Source: JAWPMT01 sp965242775 (GTDB lineage: Bacteria; Bacteroidota; Bacteroidia; Cytophagales; Cyclobacteriaceae). From it: DNA of 64,000 bases. The notes beneath the pieces are model-generated. The model saw nothing but the letters and a program-made list of their open reading frames with translations, was not told the DNA's origin and did no database searches. Shown in pieces: positions 54,959 through 62,342 of the stretch (position 1 is its first letter; each line of letters opens with the position of its first letter). The position numbers and the translations under genes are program-made. Where the stretch lies: the NCBI GenBank assembly GCA_965242775.1, contig CBDETI010000011.1, forward strand, positions 62,001 to 126,000, given 5' to 3'.

Positions 54959-56024
54959 TTAGCTGAATAGTTAGTTCGACAATAAAGTATTCTCCCTCTT
55001 GTCTGACTTTGATTTGATGCTCATTTGGATACAGGAGTTTAAGTCTATTCATAGAGTTACTTATGCCCAAACCTTGATGCTTTTCTTCTCTTTCATCTGG
55101 TTCAAAAGTGTTTTTTATTTTAAAACGAATCTCCTGATTATCAATGTAGATATTGGAGCAGATTCGATTAGCATTGGAGTCATCGTAGGCACTTATATGT
55201 TTAAAAGCATTCTCTACGAATGGAAGAAAGATTTGCGGAGCTATCTTAAGCGTGCCTAAATAGTCTGGATAATCCCATGCTACGCTGGCATCATCGCTTA
55301 CCCTTAGTGTGGATAACTGCATGAACTGATCAAGGAATTGAATTTCCTTTCCTAATGGGATCATATCCTCCTTACAATCATAGATTTGATAGCGGAGGAT
55401 ATTGGCAAATCCATGTAGGTACTCCTTTGCTAAGGCTTGATCTTCATCAATCAAATGATATATTCCGTTAATGCCGTTGAATAAAGTGTGTGGGTCAATT
55501 TGAGCTTTTAAATATTTCAGTTCGGATTGTAGTTGAGCATTTTGAAGCTCCATGTTGCGATGGTTTTCTTTTGGGAGGAGGTATCCAAAAGAGAGCACCA
55601 CGAAGAGCGCGTGCACCAAAAAACATACAACCGAAAAGCTAATAAGAGCTAAAAACTTGTAGAGCTCGGGAGAAGCTTCCCTGGTTACATCCAGGCTTGT
55701 TTTAAATCCTTCATAAGCTCCCGAACTAATAGAATATTGCAGGTCGATCCATCCCTCCAAGATGCTTAAGATCAGCAGGATCAAGAAGGTGTAAGAAGTA
55801 TAGGCTTTTTTGTTTTTCCTCCACAAACGAGGAAAGAGAAAGTAGACGTTTACGTAGAAGATCAGCGCATTGAAAGTGGTGCCGTATAATGAAGGAATCA
55901 GGAACGTATCATGCTCAGTGGAAAACCCCTGCCATGTCCAATCACTATTGTTCAGGACAAGAAGTAACAACACCCAAGCGCTGGTATGTTTAATGATACG
56001 CGCCATTCTTTCAATATACTCCAT
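54924..56024 (-). CDS. LytS-type sensor histidine kinase
   Basis: 366 residues. Four hydrophobic segments in the N-terminal half, then the His_kinase domain with LKAQIDPHTLFNGINGIYHL, where the consensus is NPHFLFN (Asn to Asp, Phe to Thr), the phospho-His kept. An HATPase-like end follows (FLPFVENAFKHISA, GLGISNSMNRLKLLY). Start ATG 56024; MARIIKHT a few codons later is possible. Partner of the overlapping LytTR regulator. Confidence 0.88.
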   Translation of the reverse strand: MEYIERMARIIKHTSAWVLLLLVLNNSDWTWQGFSTEHDTFLIPSLYGTTFNALIFYVNVYFLFPRLWRKNKKAYTSYTFLILLILSILEGWIDLQYSISSGAYEGFKTSLDVTREASPELYKFLALISFSVVCFLVHALFVVLSFGYLLPKENHRNMELQNAQLQSELKYLKAQIDPHTLFNGINGIYHLIDEDQALAKEYLHGFANILRYQIYDCKEDMIPLGKEIQFLDQFMQLSTLRVSDDASVAWDYPDYLGTLKIAPQIFLPFVENAFKHISAYDDSNANRICSNIYIDNQEIRFKIKNTFEPDEREEKHQGLGISNSMNRLKLLYPNEHQIKVRQEGEYFIVELTIQLNEHNYVPYSRR

Positions 56025-56534
56025 TCTCTATATCCACCCGGGTTCATTAGTTAATAGTTGTAGTGCCTTGTATCGCCTCCGTCAATAGCCGCAATACTAA
56101 GGGCCGGCCTGCTGGTGCCCTGAATGTTTCGTTTGGACCTCATAAGGGGTAACATCATTGTCTTTACCGCAACCAGTTGACACAAGCATAAATATGGCAA
56201 CTAGTCCTAGCAAGGCATTTTTTTCTTTTTCAAGTTGGTAGTTTCTCCAAAACTCAATTCATAGTTCCCACCCGAGAAAACCTATTGACGATCGGATGAA
56301 TTTGAATGATAGAAGGGCATATGTGCAATTTCCACCTGACTATGAAGGCACCTGCTGATTTGCCGGAAGCCCATGGTCGGCGGTTACTTAGAAGGGATCG
56401 AGAGTGGGCCCCGTTTTCTTAGTATAAGTATTGACCGGTTGCCTTTCATAAATAAACTTACTCCGCCGGTCAACCACAATTCTCAATCCTTTAAGCTTCC
56501 CCTTTCATTGTGCTCATAGTTCAAAAACACATCG
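56025..56534. other. 510-bp non-coding stretch with a lipoprotein remnant
   Basis: No intact gene. Besides the remnant listed separately (56097-56233), a 20-codon open stretch at 56298-56360 on the plus strand (RRAYVQFPPDYEG) looks coding-like but is too short to support. Divergent promoters for the LytS kinase and the alpha/beta hydrolase should lie here; none is clear. Confidence 0.5.
56097..56233 (-). pseudogene. Remnant of a small lipoprotein gene
   Basis: On the minus strand an open stretch reads NALLGLVAIFMLVSTGCGKDND, with lipobox VSTGC, and stops at 56097. The matching start TTGAAAAAG is one frame off, because the A-run at 56218-56224 (plus strand T-run) has seven rather than eight bases. 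It would be only about 45 residues. Truncated or frameshifted lipoprotein. Confidence 0.45.
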
Positions 56535-57290
56535 ATGGATATAAGAAGCCTTTTAGTATCGCTGATGCTTTTGGCATTGGTTCCGCTTGGCCAAGCTCAA
56601 CAAACCCACCCCTTTTACCACTTCACAGGAAGTGCTTCAGAATCAAAGGGGTGGTTAGTTCTGCTACCCGGTTCAAGTGGGTTAGAAATTTTTGGAGATA
56701 CCACGCACTATTATTCTTATGCTTCCGAGTTTAGCAGTCGAGGCTACGACGTACTTACGCTTGATTACAAAGGTGCTTATCGCGCTGCCGAAAGAAAGGT
56801 GGACGAAACAACAGGGGATAAAATACTCTGGGTACTTAAAGATGCAATTGGGTGGGCAAAAGAAAATCGTTTGATTGAAGGTACGGGTGGTGCAGTGGGG
56901 TGGTCTCTGGCAGGTGAAGGCTTGATCTTATTGGCAAATGATCCATCAAAAAGCAGTGAAATTAGGCACATCTGCCTGTTTTATCCCTCAAACAAGAATG
57001 AGGTCCATTCAGATAGTCAAATTCCATTGTTGGTTCTCACGGGGGAAGAGGATAACGTAACTCCTTATTCATTGATTTCCGAAACGTTTGAGGGTTGCCA
57101 AAACTGCAAAGTAATTGGCTTCAAAGGAGCTGGCCATGGCTTTGATATCAAAAGTCTTTCCAAACCTCGCTCAATGAGGTTTCCGCCCATTATTGGCCGC
57201 AGGTACACATTTGAATACAATGCAGGTGCAGCCCATCAAGCAAAATCAGAAGTAATTCAATTCATCAGCGATAAATCTAATTGGAAATGA
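56535..57290 (+). CDS. Secreted alpha/beta hydrolase (dienelactone hydrolase-like)
   Basis: 251 residues. Signal peptide MDIRSLLVSLMLLALVPLGQA; nucleophile elbow GWSLAGEG, an acid in LVLTGEEDNVTPY and His in GAGHGFD make a complete Ser-Asp-His triad. Nearest in pattern to dienelactone hydrolase-type esterases. Start of a three-gene plus-strand cluster; overlaps the next gene by 4 bp. Confidence 0.8.
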   Translation: MDIRSLLVSLMLLALVPLGQAQQTHPFYHFTGSASESKGWLVLLPGSSGLEIFGDTTHYYSYASEFSSRGYDVLTLDYKGAYRAAERKVDETTGDKILWVLKDAIGWAKENRLIEGTGGAVGWSLAGEGLILLANDPSKSSEIRHICLFYPSNKNEVHSDSQIPLLVLTGEEDNVTPYSLISETFEGCQNCKVIGFKGAGHGFDIKSLSKPRSMRFPPIIGRRYTFEYNAGAAHQAKSEVIQFISDKSNWK

Positions 57291-57916
57291 AAAGATATGT
57301 TGGCTGTCTTCTGGTATTGGTATCTATAGTCACATATGGTCAGGATTTTCCCGTCAAAAAGTCAACAGAGCTCAAGATCCATTACTCACTACAAAGACCA
57401 TTCTATTCGGTTAATCTGCCTTTAGATATTGTGGCTTTGCCTAAAGATTGGCGGATGAGACATGCCTTGGGAATAGATGCAAGATATTATCTGGGGCGCT
57501 GCGTTTTTGTCACATTGGGTACTAGTTATTCACAAGAAGGAGGGGGTTACTCACAACAGCGAACAAATGCAAACTATTGGAAAAACGCTATTCACTTTGG
57601 CTACTCAGCTAAGCACCGAAGAAAGATAATTTTTGAAGTGTATACAGGCTTGGAACATAGATCTCTCATCAAGGCAAGATTTATAGACAAGAACAATCGA
57701 ACATCAGAAAGCATCAAGGCTTACCTCTCCAATTCTTTCTTCAGTTTGCCAATTGGTATGGGCTTCAAGACGAAAGCAACGGAATCATTTTACTTAACAT
57801 TAGACATTTCTGCACATTTCGGAACGTATGATGCTAGCTCTCAGGATTTCATCAATTCTGCTCAAATTGTTTTACCCGCCTTCAGATTTGGGCTTTCAAA
57901 GTTCATAAATCGATAA
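57287..57916 (+). CDS. Secreted or outer-membrane hypothetical protein
   Basis: 209 residues from ATG 57287, overlapping the previous stop (ATGA). Signal peptide MKRYVGCLLVLVSIVTYGQ, then alternating strands (ALGIDARYYLGRCVFVTLGT, IHFGYSAKHRRKIIFEVYTG, FRFGLSKFINR) suggesting a small outer-membrane beta barrel. No named family. Confidence 0.65.
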   Translation: MKRYVGCLLVLVSIVTYGQDFPVKKSTELKIHYSLQRPFYSVNLPLDIVALPKDWRMRHALGIDARYYLGRCVFVTLGTSYSQEGGGYSQQRTNANYWKNAIHFGYSAKHRRKIIFEVYTGLEHRSLIKARFIDKNNRTSESIKAYLSNSFFSLPIGMGFKTKATESFYLTLDISAHFGTYDASSQDFINSAQIVLPAFRFGLSKFINR

Positions 57917-57932
57917 TTTTCATAGTGAGGTC

Positions 57933-59033
57933 ATGAAAAAGCTTATCACGCTCTTAACTACAATCCTTCTGTGTTCTTGCCATGATGAGGAGCTCAATCC
58001 TCTTTCCCTCGAAGAGGAGATAGAGGTCCTTGTCAAAACTCACATGATTCATGGTCGAATACCGGGTGCCGCAATAGGAATTATAAATGAGGGCGCCACT
58101 TCTCAGTTTTTTTACGGTACCAAAGATGTAGATACAGGAAAGCCCTTTGATGATAAAACCTATTTTCAAATTGCTTCTATTACCAAAACTATGACTGCAA
58201 TCCTTATAGCAGAATTGGTAGTTGATGGGGAACTGGCTCTGGACAATCAAGCAAATGATCACCTTCCTCAAAGTTTACAAATACCAAATGACGACCAAAA
58301 CCCTGTTCGGATACAGGATTTACTCAATCATACATCTGGGCTCGAGAGAGAACCTGCCGAAGTTGAAGCTGAGCCATACAGGAAATTTGGTCTCTCCTAT
58401 TTATCCGAGTACCTCGGAGGTACCTCGCTTCAATTTGAGCCGGGCACTGAGTACCAATATTCAAACACGGGTTATGGTCTACTGGGACAAATTCTATCAC
58501 ACCATTATGGCAGCCCTTTTAAAGGGGTACTAAGAGAACATTTGTTTTCAAGACTGAATATGGATTTTTCCTCCTGCGCCTGGGAAGATATTCAGTCAGA
58601 GAATATTGCTGTAGACTATTTTGGGTCCAAGCCTGCAGTTTACGAAAACTACTCAGAGCCTTTCGCGGGGGCGTACGTGGCTAAAACCAATTTACACGAC
58701 ATGATGATCTACCTGGAAACAATGATAAACAAAGACGAATCTGCGTTTAGAGATCCAATAGATTTAATGCTTACACCAACCTTCAATCTTCCTTTGAAAA
58801 ACAGGAATAATGATGTAAAGTCAAAAAAGATTGGCTTGGGGTGGATTACTTTCAATTTTGAAGATGGCAAACAATATAACTATCACAATGGGGCGCTAAT
58901 GGGTTCCGCTTCATTTATAGGCTACAACCCGCATGCAGGAGAGGGGGTAGTTGTATTGATCAATAGTTTTTGTCCCGGCGGTGAGCAAGACCGAATTGGC
59001 TTTGAAATATTGGATTTACTTGAGCGGTATTAA
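57933..59033 (+). CDS. Serine beta-lactamase-like hydrolase, lipoprotein (class C/esterase type)
   Basis: 366 residues. Lipobox TILLCSCHDE; motifs SITK (SxxK, near residue 88), YSNTGY (YxN) and HNGAL (HxG-like) are those of the class C beta-lactamase/DD-peptidase/esterase family. With an alpha/beta hydrolase upstream, a peptidase or esterase role is as likely as beta-lactam resistance. Confidence 0.85.
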   Translation: MKKLITLLTTILLCSCHDEELNPLSLEEEIEVLVKTHMIHGRIPGAAIGIINEGATSQFFYGTKDVDTGKPFDDKTYFQIASITKTMTAILIAELVVDGELALDNQANDHLPQSLQIPNDDQNPVRIQDLLNHTSGLEREPAEVEAEPYRKFGLSYLSEYLGGTSLQFEPGTEYQYSNTGYGLLGQILSHHYGSPFKGVLREHLFSRLNMDFSSCAWEDIQSENIAVDYFGSKPAVYENYSEPFAGAYVAKTNLHDMMIYLETMINKDESAFRDPIDLMLTPTFNLPLKNRNNDVKSKKIGLGWITFNFEDGKQYNYHNGALMGSASFIGYNPHAGEGVVVLINSFCPGGEQDRIGFEILDLLERY

Positions 59034-59209
59034 CCGGCGAAGTGGTCATTAAATCATGATTGTATAGCGGTAATCTTTCTGCATTAATAAGGTTAGCTTA
59101 ATGATGCCGACAAATTTTTTCCTAAAGCTATCCGTATAGGCAGACCGCAGCGCATGGTAGATTTCCTGCCTGGCTTATGATATTGATGAAGGTCATTGAA
59201 AGGAGCTAT

Positions 59210-60355
59210 TCAGTGAGTTGAGGTAGTCTTTTCTGGCTGAAGGTAGTTGGGGTAGATTTTCATATGTTGCCTGCTGACTTTTTCTCCCAATAATTCCTTT
59301 AGGCTATCAATATTCTCTTTGGAGGTAGCCGAAATAAAGATGCTACTGCCATTCCCTCTTACTGGCAGATCTCTGTCCTCGACCGTGAGGCGGTCTATTT
59401 TGTTGAAAACCTTGAGACACGTGATTTCGCTGGCGCCAATCTCCGCCAACGTATTTTCAACTACCTTGATATGATCTTCATACGCCGGATTGCTAATGTC
59501 TATCACATGTAAAAGAATATCTGCTTCTCGTACTTCGGCCAGGGTGGATTTGAAGGACTCGATGAGGTTGTGAGGCAGCTTCCTGATAAATCCGACAGTG
59601 TCGCTTAGCAGAAAAGGTACCTGATCGATCACTACCTTCCTCACGGTTGAATCTACCGTAGCGAAAAGCTCATCTTTGGCATATACAGCTTCTTTGCTTA
59701 GTACACGCATAAGCGTCGATTTGCCGGCGTTGGTATACCCAACAAGTGCCACTCTAACTTTTCCTCCTCTGGACTTTCGACGGGTTTGCGCTTGTTTTTC
59801 CACCTTATCGAGCTGCTTTCTCAGGAGCGTGATCCGATCGCGAATGATTCTCCGGTCCGTTTCGATTTCCTTTTCTCCGGCACCTCCCCTGGTCCCTGTA
59901 CCACCTCGTTGGCGTTCGAGGTGTGTCCACATTCGTGTAAGTCTGGGTAAGAGATACTGAAATCGTGCCAGTTCTACCTGGGTCTTTGCCTGGGAGGTTT
60001 GAGCTCGTTTCAGGAAAATATCAAGGATCAAGAGGCTCCTGTCATAGATTTTCACTTTTAACTCTTTCTCCAGGTTGCGCAGTTGGGAGGGGCTCAGGTC
60101 GTCATCAAAAATGATGACATCAATTTCTTCAACCGTAATGTAAGCCTTGATTTCCTCCAATTTGCCTTTGCCGACGAATGTCCGGGTATCAGGTGTGGCT
60201 AGCTTTTGGACAAAGCTCTTTTGAACCGCTATTTCCAGCGTTTTTGCCAAAAAAGCCAATTCATCGAGGTATTCCTGAATGGTAAGCTCACGAGTGCGCT
60301 TGTCAGCCACTGCTACCAGAATCCCTTTTTCAACTACTTTCTTTGTTTCCAACAT
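59210..60355 (-). CDS. hflX: GTPase HflX
   Basis: 381 residues from ATG 60355 (GTG 60358 possible). HflX N-terminal domain with the glycine-rich linker QRGGTGTRGGAGEKEIETDR, G1 VGYTNAGKSTL, G3 DTVGFIRKLP, G4 FNKID and G5 ISATS. It splits stalled or hibernating ribosomes. The last 112 bp before 59225 are repeated at 54029, and the gene itself is intact, ending QPEKTTSTH. Confidence 0.95.
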   Translation of the reverse strand: MLETKKVVEKGILVAVADKRTRELTIQEYLDELAFLAKTLEIAVQKSFVQKLATPDTRTFVGKGKLEEIKAYITVEEIDVIIFDDDLSPSQLRNLEKELKVKIYDRSLLILDIFLKRAQTSQAKTQVELARFQYLLPRLTRMWTHLERQRGGTGTRGGAGEKEIETDRRIIRDRITLLRKQLDKVEKQAQTRRKSRGGKVRVALVGYTNAGKSTLMRVLSKEAVYAKDELFATVDSTVRKVVIDQVPFLLSDTVGFIRKLPHNLIESFKSTLAEVREADILLHVIDISNPAYEDHIKVVENTLAEIGASEITCLKVFNKIDRLTVEDRDLPVRGNGSSIFISATSKENIDSLKELLGEKVSRQHMKIYPNYLQPEKTTSTH

Positions 60356-60424
60356 CACTTAACGCCTTTGGGTCTGCAAAAATGCATAGTTTACATTTGC
60401 CGATTCTAAAAACCGGATTTCATT

Positions 60425-61534
60425 TTGACGATCGCCATTGTCATCAATACCGCATGGAATATTTACAATTTCCGGCGAGGCATAGCCAACTCCTTCCTGA
60501 AGAAGGGTCACAAAGTGCTTGCAATTGCACCGAGAGACGAATACGTAGAAAAGCTGGAAAAGATGGGTTGCACTTACATCGAGTTGCCAATGAAAGGGGT
60601 TGGGATCAATCCATTTGGTGATTTGCAATTAATGTACCGACTGCTTCGCATTGTACAAAAAACGTCTCCCGATGTACTGCTTACCTATACGGTCAAGCCG
60701 AATATTTATGGCACCCTGGTGGCCAAATTGTGCCGGAGACCGATCATATGTAATATCAGCGGCCTGGGAACGGTTTTCATCAAGAAGACCCTCGTGTCAT
60801 GGATCGCCATTTTTCTGTACCGAATATCTGTGAGGTACGCTGAGCATGTTTTTTTTCAGAATGACGAGGATCAGGCCTTGTTCACAGCCCATGTGAAACT
60901 GCAAGGGAATACAAGCCTGCTGAATGGATCAGGGATTGATGTCAGCGCATTCGAGCCCATCCCTTCACAAAATCAAAGCCCGGTTTTCCTGATGATTGGT
61001 CGTCCAATGATCGAAAAAGGAATTTACGAATATGTAGGTGCTGCCACGATGCTAAAGCAAGCGCATCCTGAATGCCAATTCTTGTTAATTGGCAGGTGGG
61101 ATAAAGGAGATAAACGGTCCGTGTCTGAGCGGGAAATGAATGACTGGCAACAGGAAGGGATCATTCAATATTTAGGTACCACCGAAGACATATCCACCGT
61201 GATCGCCCAAGTGGATGTGGTGGTATTAGCTTCGTACAGAGAAGGGACGCCCAGAACCTTGCTTGAAGGGGGTGCGATGGGTAAGGTGCTCGTGGCTACT
61301 GACGTACCCGGGTGCAGGCACGTGGTGACAGAAGGCTACAACGGCTTTCTTTGCGAAGCTCAGTCCAGTGAGAGTTTGGCCCAAGCCATGAGAAGGTATC
61401 TTGCGCTATCACCGGAGGCCAGACAACAATTTTCTGAAAATAGCAGAAGCAGGATCGTTGAGAAGTTTGACGAGGAATCGATTATCTCATCGTACACCCA
61501 GGTGGTTAGTAGTTTAGTTACAGCTCAATCTTGA
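60425..61534 (+). CDS. Glycosyltransferase family 4-type
   Basis: 369 residues from TTG 60425. GT-B fold: N-terminal domain with KGHKVLAIAPRDEYVEKLEK and KTSPDVLLTYTVKPNIYGTL, C-terminal donor domain with IGRPMIEKGIYEYVGAA, REGTPRTLLEGGAMGKVLVA and the E-x7-E-type motif. This is typical of lipid-linked or capsular sugar transferases. It heads the exopolysaccharide locus and is divergent from hflX. Confidence 0.85.
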   Translation: MTIAIVINTAWNIYNFRRGIANSFLKKGHKVLAIAPRDEYVEKLEKMGCTYIELPMKGVGINPFGDLQLMYRLLRIVQKTSPDVLLTYTVKPNIYGTLVAKLCRRPIICNISGLGTVFIKKTLVSWIAIFLYRISVRYAEHVFFQNDEDQALFTAHVKLQGNTSLLNGSGIDVSAFEPIPSQNQSPVFLMIGRPMIEKGIYEYVGAATMLKQAHPECQFLLIGRWDKGDKRSVSEREMNDWQQEGIIQYLGTTEDISTVIAQVDVVVLASYREGTPRTLLEGGAMGKVLVATDVPGCRHVVTEGYNGFLCEAQSSESLAQAMRRYLALSPEARQQFSENSRSRIVEKFDEESIISSYTQVVSSLVTAQS

Positions 61535-61576
61535 ACCGGAAATAATTTAACTTCGCCATTTTAAAATCCTGAGTTC

Positions 61577-62335
61577 TTGAAGGTAATCCGCATACTCCTG
61601 TCAATTTCGGTGTTTATGACGTCCTGCAAAGTCTATAAGCAGGACATAATGTTTCGGGTCGATGAAGCCACTAAGCTTGCGACAGCCGTGCAAACAGCCG
61701 AAAGGAATTATGTAATTCAAACCGACGATATTCTGCGGGTGGATGTATTTACTAATGATGGTGAAAGGATCATTGACCCCAATTTTGAATTGCAACAGGG
61801 AAATATCAATCCCCAAAACCTCTTACGGTTTACCTATTTGGTTCAATTAGATGGAATGGTAAAAATTCCTGTAGTGGGAAAGGTCAAATTGGAAGGCCTC
61901 ACCATTGATGCCGCCGAAACGGTGCTCGAGGGACTGTTCGAAGAATATTACAAGGGATCCTTCGTGAAGCTTGGGTTTGAGAACAAACGGGTAATCGTGC
62001 TAGGTGCAACTGGCGGGCAGTTGGTTGCGCTTAGAAATCAGAATATGTCTTTGCTCGAGGTGCTCGCGTTAGCAGGGGGCATAGACTATGGCTCTCGTGC
62101 TCAGAATATAAGAATTTTGCGTGGCAACCTGGCAGACCCTCAGGTGTTTGAAATAAACCTCAACACGGTGGAGGGTATGAAACAAACTATTATTCCGATA
62201 GAACCAGGAGATGTTATTTACGTTGAGCCGTGGAGAAGACCAATTTTTGAGGCACTTCGGGACGTTACCCCGATCTTGTCGGCAACAACGAGCCTCATCG
62301 CATTTGTTTTACTGATACAAAACGTAGCAAACTAG
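61577..62335 (+). CDS. Polysaccharide biosynthesis/export lipoprotein (Wza-like)
   Basis: 252 residues from TTG 61577; lipobox VFMTSCKVYK. A Poly_export domain (VIQTDDILRVDVFTNDGERI, DGMVKIPVVGKVKLEGLTID) and SLBB-like region (LEVLALAGGIDYGSRAQNIR), and a C-terminal hydrophobic helix (TSLIAFVLLIQNVAN). Outer-membrane export channel component. Confidence 0.88.
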   Translation: MKVIRILLSISVFMTSCKVYKQDIMFRVDEATKLATAVQTAERNYVIQTDDILRVDVFTNDGERIIDPNFELQQGNINPQNLLRFTYLVQLDGMVKIPVVGKVKLEGLTIDAAETVLEGLFEEYYKGSFVKLGFENKRVIVLGATGGQLVALRNQNMSLLEVLALAGGIDYGSRAQNIRILRGNLADPQVFEINLNTVEGMKQTIIPIEPGDVIYVEPWRRPIFEALRDVTPILSATTSLIAFVLLIQNVAN

Positions 62336-62342
62336 AGAAGAA

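Larger units (their letters stand above)
54029..59336. mobile_element. Putative inserted 5.2-kb segment bounded by 112-bp direct repeats of the hflX 3' end
   Basis: The two 112-bp copies (54029-54140 and 59225-59336) are in direct orientation. Between them lie a LytTR/LytS pair, an alpha/beta hydrolase, an outer-membrane protein and a serine hydrolase, with noticeably more AT-rich sequence to the eye than flanking genes. Without this segment hflX would end next to tRNA-Arg(CCT) on the same strand. No integrase, transposase or terminal inverted repeats were seen, so the mechanism is unknown (duplication, or integration that restored the gene 3' end). Confidence 0.5.

Noticed and set aside
57933..59033. 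Acquired antibiotic resistance beta-lactamase
   Set aside because: The lipobox, length and motifs also fit an esterase or peptidase of the same fold, and no resistance context is present.
54141..59224. Integrase or transposase inside the hflX-bounded segment
   Set aside because: All genes there have other clear assignments; no recombinase motif was found.
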